Counted from the first letter of the stretch, positions 31,803-42,292 are shown. The stretch: 64,000 nucleotides of DNA from Halobacteriales archaeon QS_4_70_19 (GCA_003020985.1 PXRM01000028.1:57596-121595); one strand, 5' to 3'. Numbers and translations are program-made. Notes: generated from the sequence alone by a model not told the origin.

Positions 31803-33122
31803 ATGAGCAGCCCTGAACTCGATGTCGTCGAGTTCCTCCTCACCGCGGCCGTCTACACGGAGGCCAACGATCTCGACGAGCGCGACCTGCCACCGCGGTA
31901 CCGGCGGGTGTTCTGGTCGGAGGGGGAGATCGAACGGCCGCTGGCGACGACGGGGAACACCGCCGCCGCCGCCACCGGTGTCGACCGTCCGTGGGAGGCC
32001 GTCTCCGGGCTGATATTCACCGAACGTGACGACTTCTCCGGGACCATCGACCTGTCGGACCGCGACATGACCGAGTCCTGGTACACCCAGCGCGTCGACG
32101 CCGGCCGCATCCAGGACAACCCGACGCTGGCCTCGTACTTCGAGGGGGGGATCGAGGGCGTCGAGTACGAGTCCGCCCGGGAGCGGAACCGCCCGGTCCA
32201 CGCCGACCGCGTCTGGATCGACTCCCTGCTGGACGAGATGTTCGACGAGGACGACGAGGAGATGCTGGACCTCGTCGAGGTGAAGGCTCCCGAGGAGGTC
32301 GAGATCACGATGGACGACCTCGTCCTCACCCAGGACCAGGAGGACGAGATCCAGAAGGTGGTCAAGGCCATCGAGCACCGGGACTACCTCGCGGAGATCG
32401 GCCTCCGGGAGATCGGGAAGCTCCTGTTCGTCGGGCCGCCGGGAACCGGGAAGACCAGCGTCGCGCGGGCGCTGGCACGCGAACTGGAGCTGCCGTTCGT
32501 CGAGGTGAAGCTGTCGATGATCACCAGCCAGTACCTCGGCGAAACCGCCAAGAACGTCGATAAGACGTTCGAGGTGGCCAAGCGGCTCTCGCCCTGCATC
32601 CTCTTCATGGACGAGTTCGACTTCGTCGCGAAGACGCGCTCCTCGGACGAGCACGCCGCCATCAAGCGCGCGGTCAACACGCTCCTGAAGTCCATCGACG
32701 AGGTCTCGCTCATCCAGGACGACGTGCTGCTCATCGGCGCGACCAACCACCCGGACCAGCTCGATGCCGCCGCCTGGCGGCGGTTCGACGAGATCGTCAA
32801 CTTCCCTAAGCCGGACGCCGACATGCGGGCGGACATCCTCGACGTCGTCACCCGGCGGATGGAGATCGACGACTTCGACCCGCACGAGGTGGCCGAACTC
32901 ACGGAAGGACTCACCGGGAGCGACCTCCGGCTCGTCCTCCGCGAAGCCGTCCTGGACGCCCTGACCGAGGAACGGACTACCCTCACCCAGGCCGACCTCC
33001 GGCGCGCCGTCGAGGGGTTCGAGGAACGGGACAACCTCAAGAACATGGACATGATCGAAGACGATGGGAACACGATCGCCGGCGACGGCGGTCACGACCA
33101 CGACCACGGCCACGACGACTGA
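31803..33122 (+). CDS. AAA-family ATPase with His/Asp-rich C-terminal tail
   Basis: [29 protein letters not shown] (Walker A), CILFMDEFDFVAK (Walker B), C-terminus GDGGHDHDHGHDD. Confidence 0.92.
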   Translation: MSSPELDVVEFLLTAAVYTEANDLDERDLPPRYRRVFWSEGEIERPLATTGNTAAAATGVDRPWEAVSGLIFTERDDFSGTIDLSDRDMTESWYTQRVDAGRIQDNPTLASYFEGGIEGVEYESARERNRPVHADRVWIDSLLDEMFDEDDEEMLDLVEVKAPEEVEITMDDLVLTQDQEDEIQKVVKAIEHRDYLAEIGLREIGKLLFVGPPGTGKTSVARALARELELPFVEVKLSMITSQYLGETAKNVDKTFEVAKRLSPCILFMDEFDFVAKTRSSDEHAAIKRAVNTLLKSIDEVSLIQDDVLLIGATNHPDQLDAAAWRRFDEIVNFPKPDADMRADILDVVTRRMEIDDFDPHEVAELTEGLTGSDLRLVLREAVLDALTEERTTLTQADLRRAVEGFEERDNLKNMDMIEDDGNTIAGDGGHDHDHGHDD

Positions 33123-33198
33123 GGCGCCGCTCCCGCCGGCGTGACCGTCCTCCCGTCTTCTCACGCCCCGGCCGCGGCCCCCGCTTCTCGACGGGGAC

Positions 33199-36090
33199 CT
33201 ACTCCTCCCGGTCGGCCGCTTCGGGTTCGAACAGCGCCCCGCAGAGCTTCCGGTGGCCGGCGCGGAGATGTTGCGAGACGGTGGCGTCGCCGATAGAGAG
33301 GACCTCGGCCACGTCGCTGGCCGAACTCCGGCGGGGCCACTCGTAGTAGCCGGCCCCGTAGGCCGTCTCGAGGGTCTGTCGCTGGCGGTCAGTCAGCTTC
33401 GACTCAACCTCGCTGACGTACTCGGTACTGCTCCTCGACTCCCGGGAGACCTGCTGCTGGCTCACCAGCGTGGCCCGGGGGTACTCGTCGGTTATCGTGT
33501 CGACGACCGAACGCGTGTCGTGCTCGGCCGGAAGCTCGATCGTGACGGCGGCGCCCGACTCCTCGATGGCGATGTCCTGGAGCCGGGCGCCGTACTCGCC
33601 GATGGCCGAGAGCACCGACGGTTCGTCGAGCAGAATCTCGTAGAGGATCACGTTCCCACGCTCCTCGACCTGGCGGAGCCGCGAGAACACGTCCGGAACC
33701 TGCTCGAAGAACGCGCGGACCTCGTCCTCGGTCAGCCCGTGGGCGGCCGTGTAGAGGAGGTGCTCGCCGTCGTCCAACCGGATGGTCCGGTCCATCCGGA
33801 GACGGCTTGGGTCGTCCCGGTCGGCCTCGACGGGGACCGAGAGGTCCGGAATCGCGAGCTCCAGTTCGACGACGCTCTCGGTCAGCAGGGCCTCGCGATG
33901 CTCCAGTGCGGTGATGGCGTGAGCGATGCTCTCGCCGACGTGGGAGATGACGTCCCGCTCGCGGCCGTCGAACGCCCGCTCGCGCGTCGAGTACACGTTC
34001 AGTGTCCCGTACTGGCGCCCCTCGTACTGGAGCGGGATGGCGGCGGCGGACCGGAAGCCGACCTCGCGGGCCGCGGCGCGCCACTGCTCGGCGGAGAACC
34101 GCTCCGTGTCTCGCCTGACGGCCGTCTGTCCAGTCTCGAGGGCGGTCACGCTCGGTCCCCGGGTCTCGAGGTCCTGTCCGTAGGGGACGGTGATGGACTC
34201 GAGGTACGACTCGTATGGCCCGGCACTGGTGCGGGGGACCACCTCGCCGGCCTCGGTGTCGACCTCGCCGATCCACGCGAACGCGTAGACGTCCGAGTTC
34301 GCGAGCGTCTCGCAGACCCGGGTCTCCAGCTCGTCGCGCGAGGAGGCGTCGACGACGACCTCGTTCACCTCGTGGACGACCTGGTTCAGCGTGACCAGGG
34401 CCTCCAGCTCGTCGCGCTGTTCACGCAACCGGCGCTCGCGTCGCTTCCGCTCGGTCACCTCGCGGGCGTTCACGAGGATCCCGTCGATGTATGGGTCGTC
34501 GAGGAGGTTGCGGGCGCTCGCCTCGACGACGGCCTCCGTTCCGTCCTTGCGGGTGAGCCGTGCGTCCATGGTCGGCTGCAGTGACGGGTCGGCGAGGAGA
34601 CTCCCGAGTGTCTCGGCCACCTCGTCCACGTCCCCCGGTGCGAGGTAGCCGAAGACGGACTCGCCGACGACCTCCGCGGGGGTGTAGCCGAACACCTCCT
34701 TGACCGAGGGTGTGATATACTGGACCTGCCCCCCCTCGTCGATGATGGCGCTGACGTTCGTCGAGCGTTCCAGTGCCGCCTCGTACCGCTTGAGTTGTCG
34801 CTCGTAGCGCTGCCGGTCGATGGCTGCGGCCAGGACGTTCGCAACGCTCCTGACGAACGAGATGTCGGTCTCGGCGAACGAGCGGGGTGCCGTATCGTGG
34901 ACGCCCAGGATGCCCCACGGCTCGTCCGAAGGGCCGATGACAACGCTGATACCGCTCTCGACGTCGTGTTCTCTCAGCAGTGGGGGACCGGAGAAGCGCG
35001 TCTCCGTGGTGAGATCCTCGACGATGACCGGCGCCTCGGAGCGGAGAGTGTAGCCCGCCTGGGAGTCGAGGCCGGTTCCGACAGTCGCGCCGACGTACTC
35101 CGGCTTCCAGCCCACTCCGGCCCGGAGCGCCAGCTCGTCCTCGTCCGGCAGGAGTTCGAGGACCTTGCAGTAGTCCGCCCCGAGCGTGTCGGCGATGGCC
35201 TCGACGGCGCTGTCGAACAGGTCGTCCAGCGAGATCTCCTCGAGAGCCTCCCGGCCGAGGGACGCGGCGGCGGCCTGCTGGTCGAGTCGCCGCTCCAGTT
35301 CGCGTTCGTGGCGTTTCTCCTCGGTGACGTCGGTGAAGTAGACCGAGAGCCCCGTTTCGGAGGGGTAGGCGTTCACCCGGTACCAGGTGTCGCGCGGCTC
35401 GAAGTAGGCCTCGAACGCGACCGCCTGCTGGGTCTCCATCGCGCGCTCGTACTCCTTCTGGAACCTCGTGCCCACGGCCCCCGGGTATACGTCCCAGATG
35501 TACTCCCCCACGAGTTCCTCCGGCGGGTAGCCGATGAGGTCGGCCGCGCGGTCGTTGGCGTAGGTGAAGTGAAAGTCCGTATCGAGCGCGAAGAACCCGT
35601 TGGAGATGCGCTCGAAGACAGCCTCGACGTCGTCGGGGCCGCCGGCAGCCGTCTGCTCGCCGTCGTCCGGGGCCGCCCCGTCCGTGTCCGCGGCGTCGGG
35701 GGTCGGTCCGTCGACGTGCTCCCCGGCCGCGGTCGTCTCGTCGGGCGTCGTCTCGTCCGGCTCCGACGGCGGTGTGACGAGCAGGGTCAGCCCGTCGGGG
35801 CCGGGGTAGACGCGGACCCGACGTGACTCGGCTGCCGACCTCGGCAGCCGGACGGTGGTTGACGCGCCCGACTCGCGCGCCGCCCGGAGGTCGTCGGGGA
35901 CGGCCTCCCGCTCGAGACCGGGCCACGCCTCCCAGATACGGCGCCCCTCGAGGGACCCGTCGTTGGCCCCCTCGAGCAGCGTCGCTGCGGCGTCGTTGCA
36001 GTAGCTGATCCGCCACTCGGCATCCAGTGACAGCAGCGGGTCGCTGATGCACTCCAGGGCGATTCGCCGTGCAGGTGTCTCGCTCGACAT
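33199..36090 (-). CDS. PAS/GAF multi-domain regulator with bacterio-opsin activator-type HTH
   Basis: Multiple PAS segments, GAF segments, C-terminal LTDRQRQTLETAYGAGYYEWPRRSSASDVAEVLSIGDATVSQHLRAGHRKL. Confidence 0.9.
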   Translation of the reverse strand: MSSETPARRIALECISDPLLSLDAEWRISYCNDAAATLLEGANDGSLEGRRIWEAWPGLEREAVPDDLRAARESGASTTVRLPRSAAESRRVRVYPGPDGLTLLVTPPSEPDETTPDETTAAGEHVDGPTPDAADTDGAAPDDGEQTAAGGPDDVEAVFERISNGFFALDTDFHFTYANDRAADLIGYPPEELVGEYIWDVYPGAVGTRFQKEYERAMETQQAVAFEAYFEPRDTWYRVNAYPSETGLSVYFTDVTEEKRHERELERRLDQQAAAASLGREALEEISLDDLFDSAVEAIADTLGADYCKVLELLPDEDELALRAGVGWKPEYVGATVGTGLDSQAGYTLRSEAPVIVEDLTTETRFSGPPLLREHDVESGISVVIGPSDEPWGILGVHDTAPRSFAETDISFVRSVANVLAAAIDRQRYERQLKRYEAALERSTNVSAIIDEGGQVQYITPSVKEVFGYTPAEVVGESVFGYLAPGDVDEVAETLGSLLADPSLQPTMDARLTRKDGTEAVVEASARNLLDDPYIDGILVNAREVTERKRRERRLREQRDELEALVTLNQVVHEVNEVVVDASSRDELETRVCETLANSDVYAFAWIGEVDTEAGEVVPRTSAGPYESYLESITVPYGQDLETRGPSVTALETGQTAVRRDTERFSAEQWRAAAREVGFRSAAAIPLQYEGRQYGTLNVYSTRERAFDGRERDVISHVGESIAHAITALEHREALLTESVVELELAIPDLSVPVEADRDDPSRLRMDRTIRLDDGEHLLYTAAHGLTEDEVRAFFEQVPDVFSRLRQVEERGNVILYEILLDEPSVLSAIGEYGARLQDIAIEESGAAVTIELPAEHDTRSVVDTITDEYPRATLVSQQQVSRESRSSTEYVSEVESKLTDRQRQTLETAYGAGYYEWPRRSSASDVAEVLSIGDATVSQHLRAGHRKLCGALFEPEAADREE

Positions 36091-36312
36091 GGTTGGGCGC
36101 GTCCGTCGTCGTTCGGAACCAACGCGGGGGGGTGTATCGCTCTTACGGTCGAACGGGTCGGGCGGCCGCTCCGCTCTGGTCGTCGCGGGGGTCCTCGCTC
36201 CGGACCAAACTATTTTGCCATTATCAATATGAGGGCCTGTTCACTCCTAACGGGTAGGACGCGTGACAGACGATTAATATACCGCCGTCTGTCGCTGCTC
36301 GTTCGCGCAACC

Positions 36313-36798
36313 ATGATCTCCACGCTGACGTCGCTCACGAGGTACGTCGGGCGGTTGTTCACACACCTCCGTGAGTCCCTCGGAGGCGACCACGACGACA
36401 GCACAGATGCCAGCTCCGCCAGTGACTCCGGGCCGACAGCCCCGCCGGCGGAGCCAGAACCCACCACACCCGCGACGCCCCCGACCCCCGGCGAGGGGAC
36501 GCTCCTCGCCGACGGGCGCGGCGACGAGACCCTGAGCCGCTCGGAACTCGCGGGCGTCACCGGACTCCGGCCGGACCGTTACGTCCAGCAGCTCCTCGCC
36601 GAACACGGCGGCCGTCTGCGACAGCGCGAGGTGAGCGAGCTGACGCGGCTCTCGGCCTCCACGACGAGCCGGCTCCTCTCGGAGATGGAGGACGACGACC
36701 AGGTCACTCGCGTCTCCGTCGGTCGCGAGAAGATCGTCTGTCTTCCCTCTGCGGCTCCCGAGATCAGCGCCGGCCCGCCGACCGACCAGGTAGCCTGA
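36313..36798 (+). CDS. Winged-HTH transcriptional regulator-like protein
   Basis: LAEHGGRLRQREVSELTRLSASTTSRLLSEMEDDDQVTRVSVGREKIVCLP. Confidence 0.8.
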   Translation: MISTLTSLTRYVGRLFTHLRESLGGDHDDSTDASSASDSGPTAPPAEPEPTTPATPPTPGEGTLLADGRGDETLSRSELAGVTGLRPDRYVQQLLAEHGGRLRQREVSELTRLSASTTSRLLSEMEDDDQVTRVSVGREKIVCLPSAAPEISAGPPTDQVA

Positions 36799-36878
36799 GA
36801 CGGATTACGCTACGTCCTTTCCACATTGACCGCTTGCTCTCGGGCGGTCATCGTGGGAAACAGTTAGCCTAATCCGTA
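36799..36878 (+). repeat. 80-bp palindromic element, copy B, flanked by TGA/TGA
   Basis: GACGGATTACGCTACGTCCTTTCCACATTGACCGC...GCGGTCATCGTGGGAAACAGTTAGCCTAATCCGTA; same length and sequence family as 11026-11105. Confidence 0.93.
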
Positions 36879-36953
36879 TGAGACGGCGCCGCCGGGCTAC
36901 CCGTCGACCCGCCACCCGGGTACTTTTGTCCCGACGCCCCCTCCCTTGCCCCG

Positions 36954-37775
36954 ATGGAGGTCACGCTCCTGGGGACGGGTGACACGACCGGGACGCCGAC
37001 GCCCGGCTGCGACTGTGACACCTGCCAGGCGGCCCGGGAAGGGGGTGTCGAGCGCTCGCGGTTCTCCGTCCACGTCCACAACGAGCGGACCGGCGAGTCG
37101 CTGCTCGTCGACGCCAGCCCCGACCTCCGCCAGCAGTTCCTCGACCACGACGTGGACCTGCCGAACGAGGTGTGCATCACCCACATCCACTTCGACCACC
37201 TCGACGGCCTCGGCAACGCCTACCGGCTGTTCCCGGAGGTGCCGGCCCACGCCGCCGCCGAGACGGACCCGGAAACCGGCGAGAGCGTCGCGGGCACCGT
37301 CCGCCGGCGCTACGACTACCTCGACGCCGTCGTCGTCGAGCCCCACGCCCCGTTCGAGTCGTTCGAGGCATGCGGGCTCGAACTGACGCTGGTCCCCGTC
37401 GACCACCCGCCGCTCGTCTGCTACGGGCTCGTCGTCGAGGACCCGGAGACCGGCGCGAAACTCTCGCTCTCGGGGGACACCGGCTACGACATCCCGGAGC
37501 CGTCGCGCGACGCCCTCCGGGACCCGGACCTCCTGCTCGCCGACGGCATCGTCCCGGCCCACCTCTGCGAGTACCACCCGCTCGGGGGCGCCGACGAGGT
37601 CGACGGCGAGTTCATGACGTTCGGGACGAAGCACATGACCTTCGAGGGGGCCCGCCGCCTCGGCCGGGACCTGGACGCCGACCGGACCCGCATCGTCCAC
37701 GTCTCCCACTTCGTCCCCGCCGACGAGGCGTTCGAGGACTCGCTGGCGGTCGACGGCGAGCAGTACGTGCTCTGA
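36954..37775 (+). CDS. MBL-fold metallo-hydrolase (PhnP-like)
   Basis: MEVTLLGTGDTTGTPTPGCDCDTCQAAREGG; CITHIHFDHLDGLGN. Confidence 0.9.
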   Translation: MEVTLLGTGDTTGTPTPGCDCDTCQAAREGGVERSRFSVHVHNERTGESLLVDASPDLRQQFLDHDVDLPNEVCITHIHFDHLDGLGNAYRLFPEVPAHAAAETDPETGESVAGTVRRRYDYLDAVVVEPHAPFESFEACGLELTLVPVDHPPLVCYGLVVEDPETGAKLSLSGDTGYDIPEPSRDALRDPDLLLADGIVPAHLCEYHPLGGADEVDGEFMTFGTKHMTFEGARRLGRDLDADRTRIVHVSHFVPADEAFEDSLAVDGEQYVL

Positions 37776-37923
37776 GCCGGGAGGGTGTGGCGGAATATAC
37801 TGTATCTGGACGCATTTATGTGTATAGTATCGATATTGTAATCGAATATCTGATTTTTGCTAATAACATCCGTACATAAAAGAATATGAGCCTCACAATT
37901 GATTAAAGCCCGTGTTCCGGCAC

Positions 37924-38091
37924 CGGCGCGCCGCGGGCGCGCCGTTCACCGGCCGGAGCAACCGGCGGGAGCGAAGGCCGGCAGCGTTTTTTGCATGTTT
38001 TTATTTAGGTGGTTCGCCGGCAGCGCCGGCGGACGAGTAGCTGGCCGGCGCAGCCGGCCAGCCGGTGCCCGCAGGCGTGGCGAAGCCGCGC
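37924..38091. repeat. Cluster of four GC-rich short-loop hairpins in a convergent intergenic region
   Basis: CGGCGCGCC-GCG-GGCGCGCCG (37924-37944); CGCCGGC-AGC-GCCGGCG (38015-38031); GCTGGCCGGC-GCA-GCCGGCCAGC (38040-38062); GGCGTGGC-GAA-GCCGCGCC (about 38073-38091). Confidence 0.8.
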
Positions 38092-38122
38092 CGAGGACAC
38101 CCGCAGCGCAAAAAAGCTCGTC

Positions 38123-40345
38123 CTACTGGAACCCGATGCGACCGCCGCCGCGCTGTGGGGGCTCCGTCCCGCCGCCCCTGAAGTCGTCCTCGATGCGGTC
38201 GTAGTAGTCGCGGATGTCCTCGTTGATGGTGGGACGGACCGACTCCAGCGCCTTGCGGAAGTGGCGCATCTCCACCACGTCGGCGTCGTCGCTCTCGCGG
38301 AGCGCCTCGATGGCGGCCTCGCGGGCGATGGACTCGATGTCCGAGCCGACGTAGCCCTCGGTGAGTTCGGCGAGTTCGCGGAGCGAGACGTCCGCCGACA
38401 GCGGCGTGTCGTCCGTGTGGATGCGGAAGATCTGCTCGCGGCCGTCGACCGCGGGCTCGCCGATGTAGACGAGGCGGTCGAACCGCCCCGAACGGATGAG
38501 TGCGGGGTCGATCATGTCCGGCCGGTTGGTCGCGCCGATGACCATCACGTCGCCCATCTCCTCCAGCCCGTCCAGCTCCGTGAGGAGCTGGTTGACGACG
38601 CGCTCGGAGACGTTCGAGCCGACGTCACCGCCCCGTCCGGGCGCGAGCGAGTCCAGCTCGTCGAAGAAGATGACCGTCGGGGCCACCTGCCGGGCCTTCC
38701 GGAACGTCTGCCGGATGGCCTTCTCGGACTCGCCGACCCACTTCGACAGCAGCTGCGGGCCCCTGACCGAGATGAAGTTGGCGTTGGTCTCGTTGGCGAC
38801 CGCCTTCGCCATGAGCGTCTTTCCGGTCCCGGGCGGGCCGTACAGCAGGACGCCGGCGGGTGGTTCGACGCCCATGCGCTCGAACTTGTGGCGCTGGGTC
38901 ATCGGCCACTCGATGGACTCCTGGACCTGCCCCTTCGCCTCGTCGAGGCCGCCCACGTCGTCCCACGAGACCTTCGGGAGCTCGACGAGGACCTCCCGCA
39001 TCGCCGAGGGGGAGACCTCGTTGAGCGCGCCCCGGAAGTCGTCGCGCTTGATGATCATGCGGTCGATGAGGCTCGGCGGGATGTCCTCCTCGTCGAGGTC
39101 GATCTCGGGGAGGTACCGCCGGAGCGCCTTCATCGCGGCCTCCTTCGTCAGGCTCTCGATGTCGGCGCCGACGAAGCCGTGGGTCTCGTCGGCCATGTGG
39201 TCCAGCGAGACGTCGTCCGAGAGCGGCATCCCGCGGGTGTGGATCTGGAGGATTTCCTTGCGGCCCGTCTCGTCCGGGACGCCGATCTCGATCTCGCGGT
39301 CGAACCGGCCCGGCCGCCGCAGGGCGGGGTCGACGGAGTCGACGCGGTTCGTCGCCGCGATGACGATGACCTGCCCGCGCGACTCGAGCCCGTCCATCAT
39401 CGTCAGGAGCTGGGCGACGACCCGGCGCTCGACCTCGCCGGTCACGTCCTCGCGCTTGGGCGCGATGGAGTCCAGCTCGTCGATGAAGATGATGGAGGGC
39501 GACTCCTCGGAAGCGTCCTCGAAGATCTCCCGGAGCTGTTGCTCGGACTCCCCGTAGTACTTCGAGATGATCTCCGGCCCCGCGATGGAAAAGAAGCTCG
39601 CGGAGGTCTCGTTGGCGACCGCCTTCGCGAGCAGCGTCTTCCCCGTGCCGGGCGGGCCGTGGAGGAGCACCCCCTGGGGCGGCTCGATGCCGAGCTTCTT
39701 GAAGATTTGCGGGTGCTTCATCGGCAGCTCGACCATCTCCCGGACCCGCTGGATCTCGTTGGAGAGGCCGCCGATGTCCTCGTAGGTGATGCCGCCGCCC
39801 GTCTTCTCGAAGCCGGAGATGGGCTCCTCGCGGAGCTCCACCTCCGTGTCCTCGGTGACGAGCACGACGCCCTCGGGGTCCGTCTCGACCGCGATGAGTG
39901 GAATCGCCTGTCCGGGCGACCGCATGAACGGGTGGTTGGTCGATGACATCACCGGGACGATGTCGTGTTCGACGACGGGCCGCTTGAGGATCTGGCGCTT
40001 GACCATGCCGGCGGCGTCCGAGCCGAACTGGACGCTCGCCTCCTCGGGCGGTGCCAGCACCAGCCGGTCGGCCTTGGTGGCCTCGGCCTTGCGGATTTCG
40101 ACGCGCTCGCCGATGCCGACGTCGGCGTTCTGACGGGTGAACCCGTCGATGCGGACCGTGTCCGTGTTCCAGTCCTGCCGGTCCGCGCGCCAGACCTTCG
40201 CGGCGGTCCGGTCACCCCCCTCGATCTCGATGATGTCCCCCGGGCTCAGCTTCAGGTGCAACAGCGTGTCCGGATCGAGGCGTGCGATGCCGCGCCCCGA
40301 GTCGTTCGGGTACGCCTTCGCCACCTCCAGTTGAACCTCGTTCAT
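38123..40345 (-). CDS. CDC48/VCP-family AAA ATPase (two AAA modules)
   Basis: [43 protein letters not shown]; two Walker [19 protein letters not shown] / [18 protein letters not shown]. Confidence 0.97.
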   Translation of the reverse strand: MNEVQLEVAKAYPNDSGRGIARLDPDTLLHLKLSPGDIIEIEGGDRTAAKVWRADRQDWNTDTVRIDGFTRQNADVGIGERVEIRKAEATKADRLVLAPPEEASVQFGSDAAGMVKRQILKRPVVEHDIVPVMSSTNHPFMRSPGQAIPLIAVETDPEGVVLVTEDTEVELREEPISGFEKTGGGITYEDIGGLSNEIQRVREMVELPMKHPQIFKKLGIEPPQGVLLHGPPGTGKTLLAKAVANETSASFFSIAGPEIISKYYGESEQQLREIFEDASEESPSIIFIDELDSIAPKREDVTGEVERRVVAQLLTMMDGLESRGQVIVIAATNRVDSVDPALRRPGRFDREIEIGVPDETGRKEILQIHTRGMPLSDDVSLDHMADETHGFVGADIESLTKEAAMKALRRYLPEIDLDEEDIPPSLIDRMIIKRDDFRGALNEVSPSAMREVLVELPKVSWDDVGGLDEAKGQVQESIEWPMTQRHKFERMGVEPPAGVLLYGPPGTGKTLMAKAVANETNANFISVRGPQLLSKWVGESEKAIRQTFRKARQVAPTVIFFDELDSLAPGRGGDVGSNVSERVVNQLLTELDGLEEMGDVMVIGATNRPDMIDPALIRSGRFDRLVYIGEPAVDGREQIFRIHTDDTPLSADVSLRELAELTEGYVGSDIESIAREAAIEALRESDDADVVEMRHFRKALESVRPTINEDIRDYYDRIEDDFRGGGTEPPQRGGGRIGFQ

Positions 40346-40564
40346 GATAGTGTCTGTATACCACGAACCTGAACGCCCGCGGCGATATGTCTTGTGCATA
40401 CCGCCCCGAGCGGTGGACTTTTGACCCGCCGGGCACGGCGACGCACACCGCTCTCCGAATGGTGTGCGAGCGCCGTTCGGGAGTCGGTCGCGATGCGCCG
40501 GTCGCCCCCGACGACCCGCTCGCTCCGGGAAGCTGTCACCGGCCGCAGCGTCGGTGTTGTCGGT

Positions 40565-40840
40565 CTAGATCTCGGTTTCGTCCTCGTCCTCCTCCTCGTC
40601 TGCCGCTTCGTCCTCCGCGTCCTCCCCGTCCGCCACCGCTTCGTCCTCCCCGTCGGCCTCGTCCCCCGCGTCCCCGTGTTCTCCCTCGGCTTCGATCTCG
40701 ACCTCCACCTCGATCTCCAGGCCGTCGGCCTCCAGTTCGGCCTCGGCCTCCCGGGTGTCGCCCAGTTCGATCTCCAGTTCCTCGCGGTCGACCGCCACCT
40801 CGACCTCCACGTCGATCTCGAGTTCGGAGTCGGTTCCCAT
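40565..40840 (-). CDS. Small highly acidic low-complexity protein
   Basis: MGTDSELEIDVEVEVAVDREELEIELGDTREAEAELEADGLEIEVEVEIEAEGEHGDAGDEADGED...; typical acidic composition, ATG at 40840. Confidence 0.65.
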   Translation of the reverse strand: MGTDSELEIDVEVEVAVDREELEIELGDTREAEAELEADGLEIEVEVEIEAEGEHGDAGDEADGEDEAVADGEDAEDEAADEEEDEDETEI

Positions 40841-40914
40841 GTGCGGCGGCAGTCCCGGCGGGCGCAAAATCCGTCGGCTCCCGGCAACCCCGGCCGACCT
40901 CCCGGTTCGGCGGA

Positions 40915-41871
40915 TCAGTCGTCGAACCGCTCGTCGATCTCCTCGGGCGTCAGCGCGCCGAGGGGCTCCTCGTCGTCGTCCCCGTCCTCACCGGTCCCGT
41001 CGCCGCCGGCCTCGACGGTGGCCGCCGCGTCGATACCGGCCAGCTGGACGTACGCCCGTGCCGCGACGGCGGAGCCGAACGCCGTGACGACCGCTCCGAG
41101 GACGACGCCGACGACGGCCGCGGTGAAGGCGCCGAGTGCCGTGGCCTCGGCGACGCTCCCGGGGAGCGTCGCGACCTGGCCGACCAGTACCACGACGAGC
41201 AGGAGCAGCAGAACGCGGACGCGGTGCCCGGCGACCAGCTGCCAGGAGCGCCGGAGCGCCGCGACGACGCCCGCCCCCTCGATCGCCACGACCGCGCGGA
41301 CGAGGTAGAACGCGATGGCGAGGAGGATGCCCGGGAGGAGGAACGCGACGAGGCCGGCGAAGATGGCGACGGCGGCCAGCGAGTTCGCCAGGAACGAGGC
41401 GACCGCGCGCGGCGCCAGGTCGTGCAGCGCCTCGCGGGGGAACGCGCGAGCGTCGCGTGCGAAGACGCGGATCGCGACGACGTGGAGCGTCTCGGCGAGC
41501 AGCGCCGTCACGAGCACCATCCCGACGGCCGTGCTCGGGTCGACCGACAGCGCGAGCGGCGAGGGGTCCGTCGGGGGGAGGTCCGCCGCCGACACGGCGG
41601 CGTTCTCGACGAGGAAGGTACGGAGCCGGGGGAAGACCGCGGCGAAGAGGGTCGTCGTGGCGACGGCGCCCGCGAACCCGACGAGCAGGTACGCGCCGAG
41701 CAGCAGGAGACCGGCCGGGCGGACGAGACGGCGGACAGCGCCGCTCAGCACGTCACCGATCAGCAGCCGGTCCGGGATGGATCCGCCCGGTGGTCCGTCC
41801 CCCGCCTCCGCGTCGGCGTCGTGGGGGGCACCCGGCTCCCCGGGCACCCCGGAGCGGTCGTCGTCGGACAC
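40915..41871 (-). CDS. Multi-TM membrane protein of unknown function (GTG start)
   Basis: RLVRPAGLLLLGAYLLVGFAGAVATTTLFAAVF and further TM segments. Confidence 0.78.
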   Translation of the reverse strand: MSDDDRSGVPGEPGAPHDADAEAGDGPPGGSIPDRLLIGDVLSGAVRRLVRPAGLLLLGAYLLVGFAGAVATTTLFAAVFPRLRTFLVENAAVSAADLPPTDPSPLALSVDPSTAVGMVLVTALLAETLHVVAIRVFARDARAFPREALHDLAPRAVASFLANSLAAVAIFAGLVAFLLPGILLAIAFYLVRAVVAIEGAGVVAALRRSWQLVAGHRVRVLLLLLVVVLVGQVATLPGSVAEATALGAFTAAVVGVVLGAVVTAFGSAVAARAYVQLAGIDAAATVEAGGDGTGEDGDDDEEPLGALTPEEIDERFDD

Positions 41872-41872
41872 G

Positions 41873-42292
41873 TCAGGGCCAGTCGTCGCGTTCGTCCTCG
41901 GTCGGCTCGGCCGCCTCGTCGTCGGGCTCGCCGAGCTCCCAGTCGGCGGCCTCGGCGGCCTGCTCGACGGGGAGGTACTCCCACTCGACCTGCTCGGCGA
42001 GGGCGGCGTCCTCGTCGGAGGTGCCGACGAAGACGTGCCGGTCCGTGTCGAACTGGCGTTTGACGTTCTCGAGGGACTCCTCACGGCCGCGCGGTCCGGA
42101 GAAGAAGTCCTGCCGGATGCGGTTCTTTCGGGTGAAGTTCGTCACCACGTAGGTCGGCTCCTCCGAGACCACGCCGACGTACTTGCTCCACGTGCGTGCG
42201 TCCGAGAAGACGGCGTCCGGCTCGGCCAGCTGTTTCAGGGCCGCCAACTCGAACGCGAGGGTCATGTCGCTCGAACCGCCGCCTCCGTCCAT
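41873..42292 (-). CDS. Conserved haloarchaeal protein (DUF7124-like)
   Basis: MTLAFELAALKQLAEPDAVFSDARTWSKYVGVVSEEPTYVVTNFTRKNRIRQDFFSGP; start at 42292 or 42265. Confidence 0.72.
   Translation of the reverse strand: MDGGGGSSDMTLAFELAALKQLAEPDAVFSDARTWSKYVGVVSEEPTYVVTNFTRKNRIRQDFFSGPRGREESLENVKRQFDTDRHVFVGTSDEDAALAEQVEWEYLPVEQAAEAADWELGEPDDEAAEPTEDERDDWP

Noticed and set aside
38009-39946. 645-aa plus ORF over CDC48
   Set aside because: Antisense shadow of the two-domain AAA ATPase
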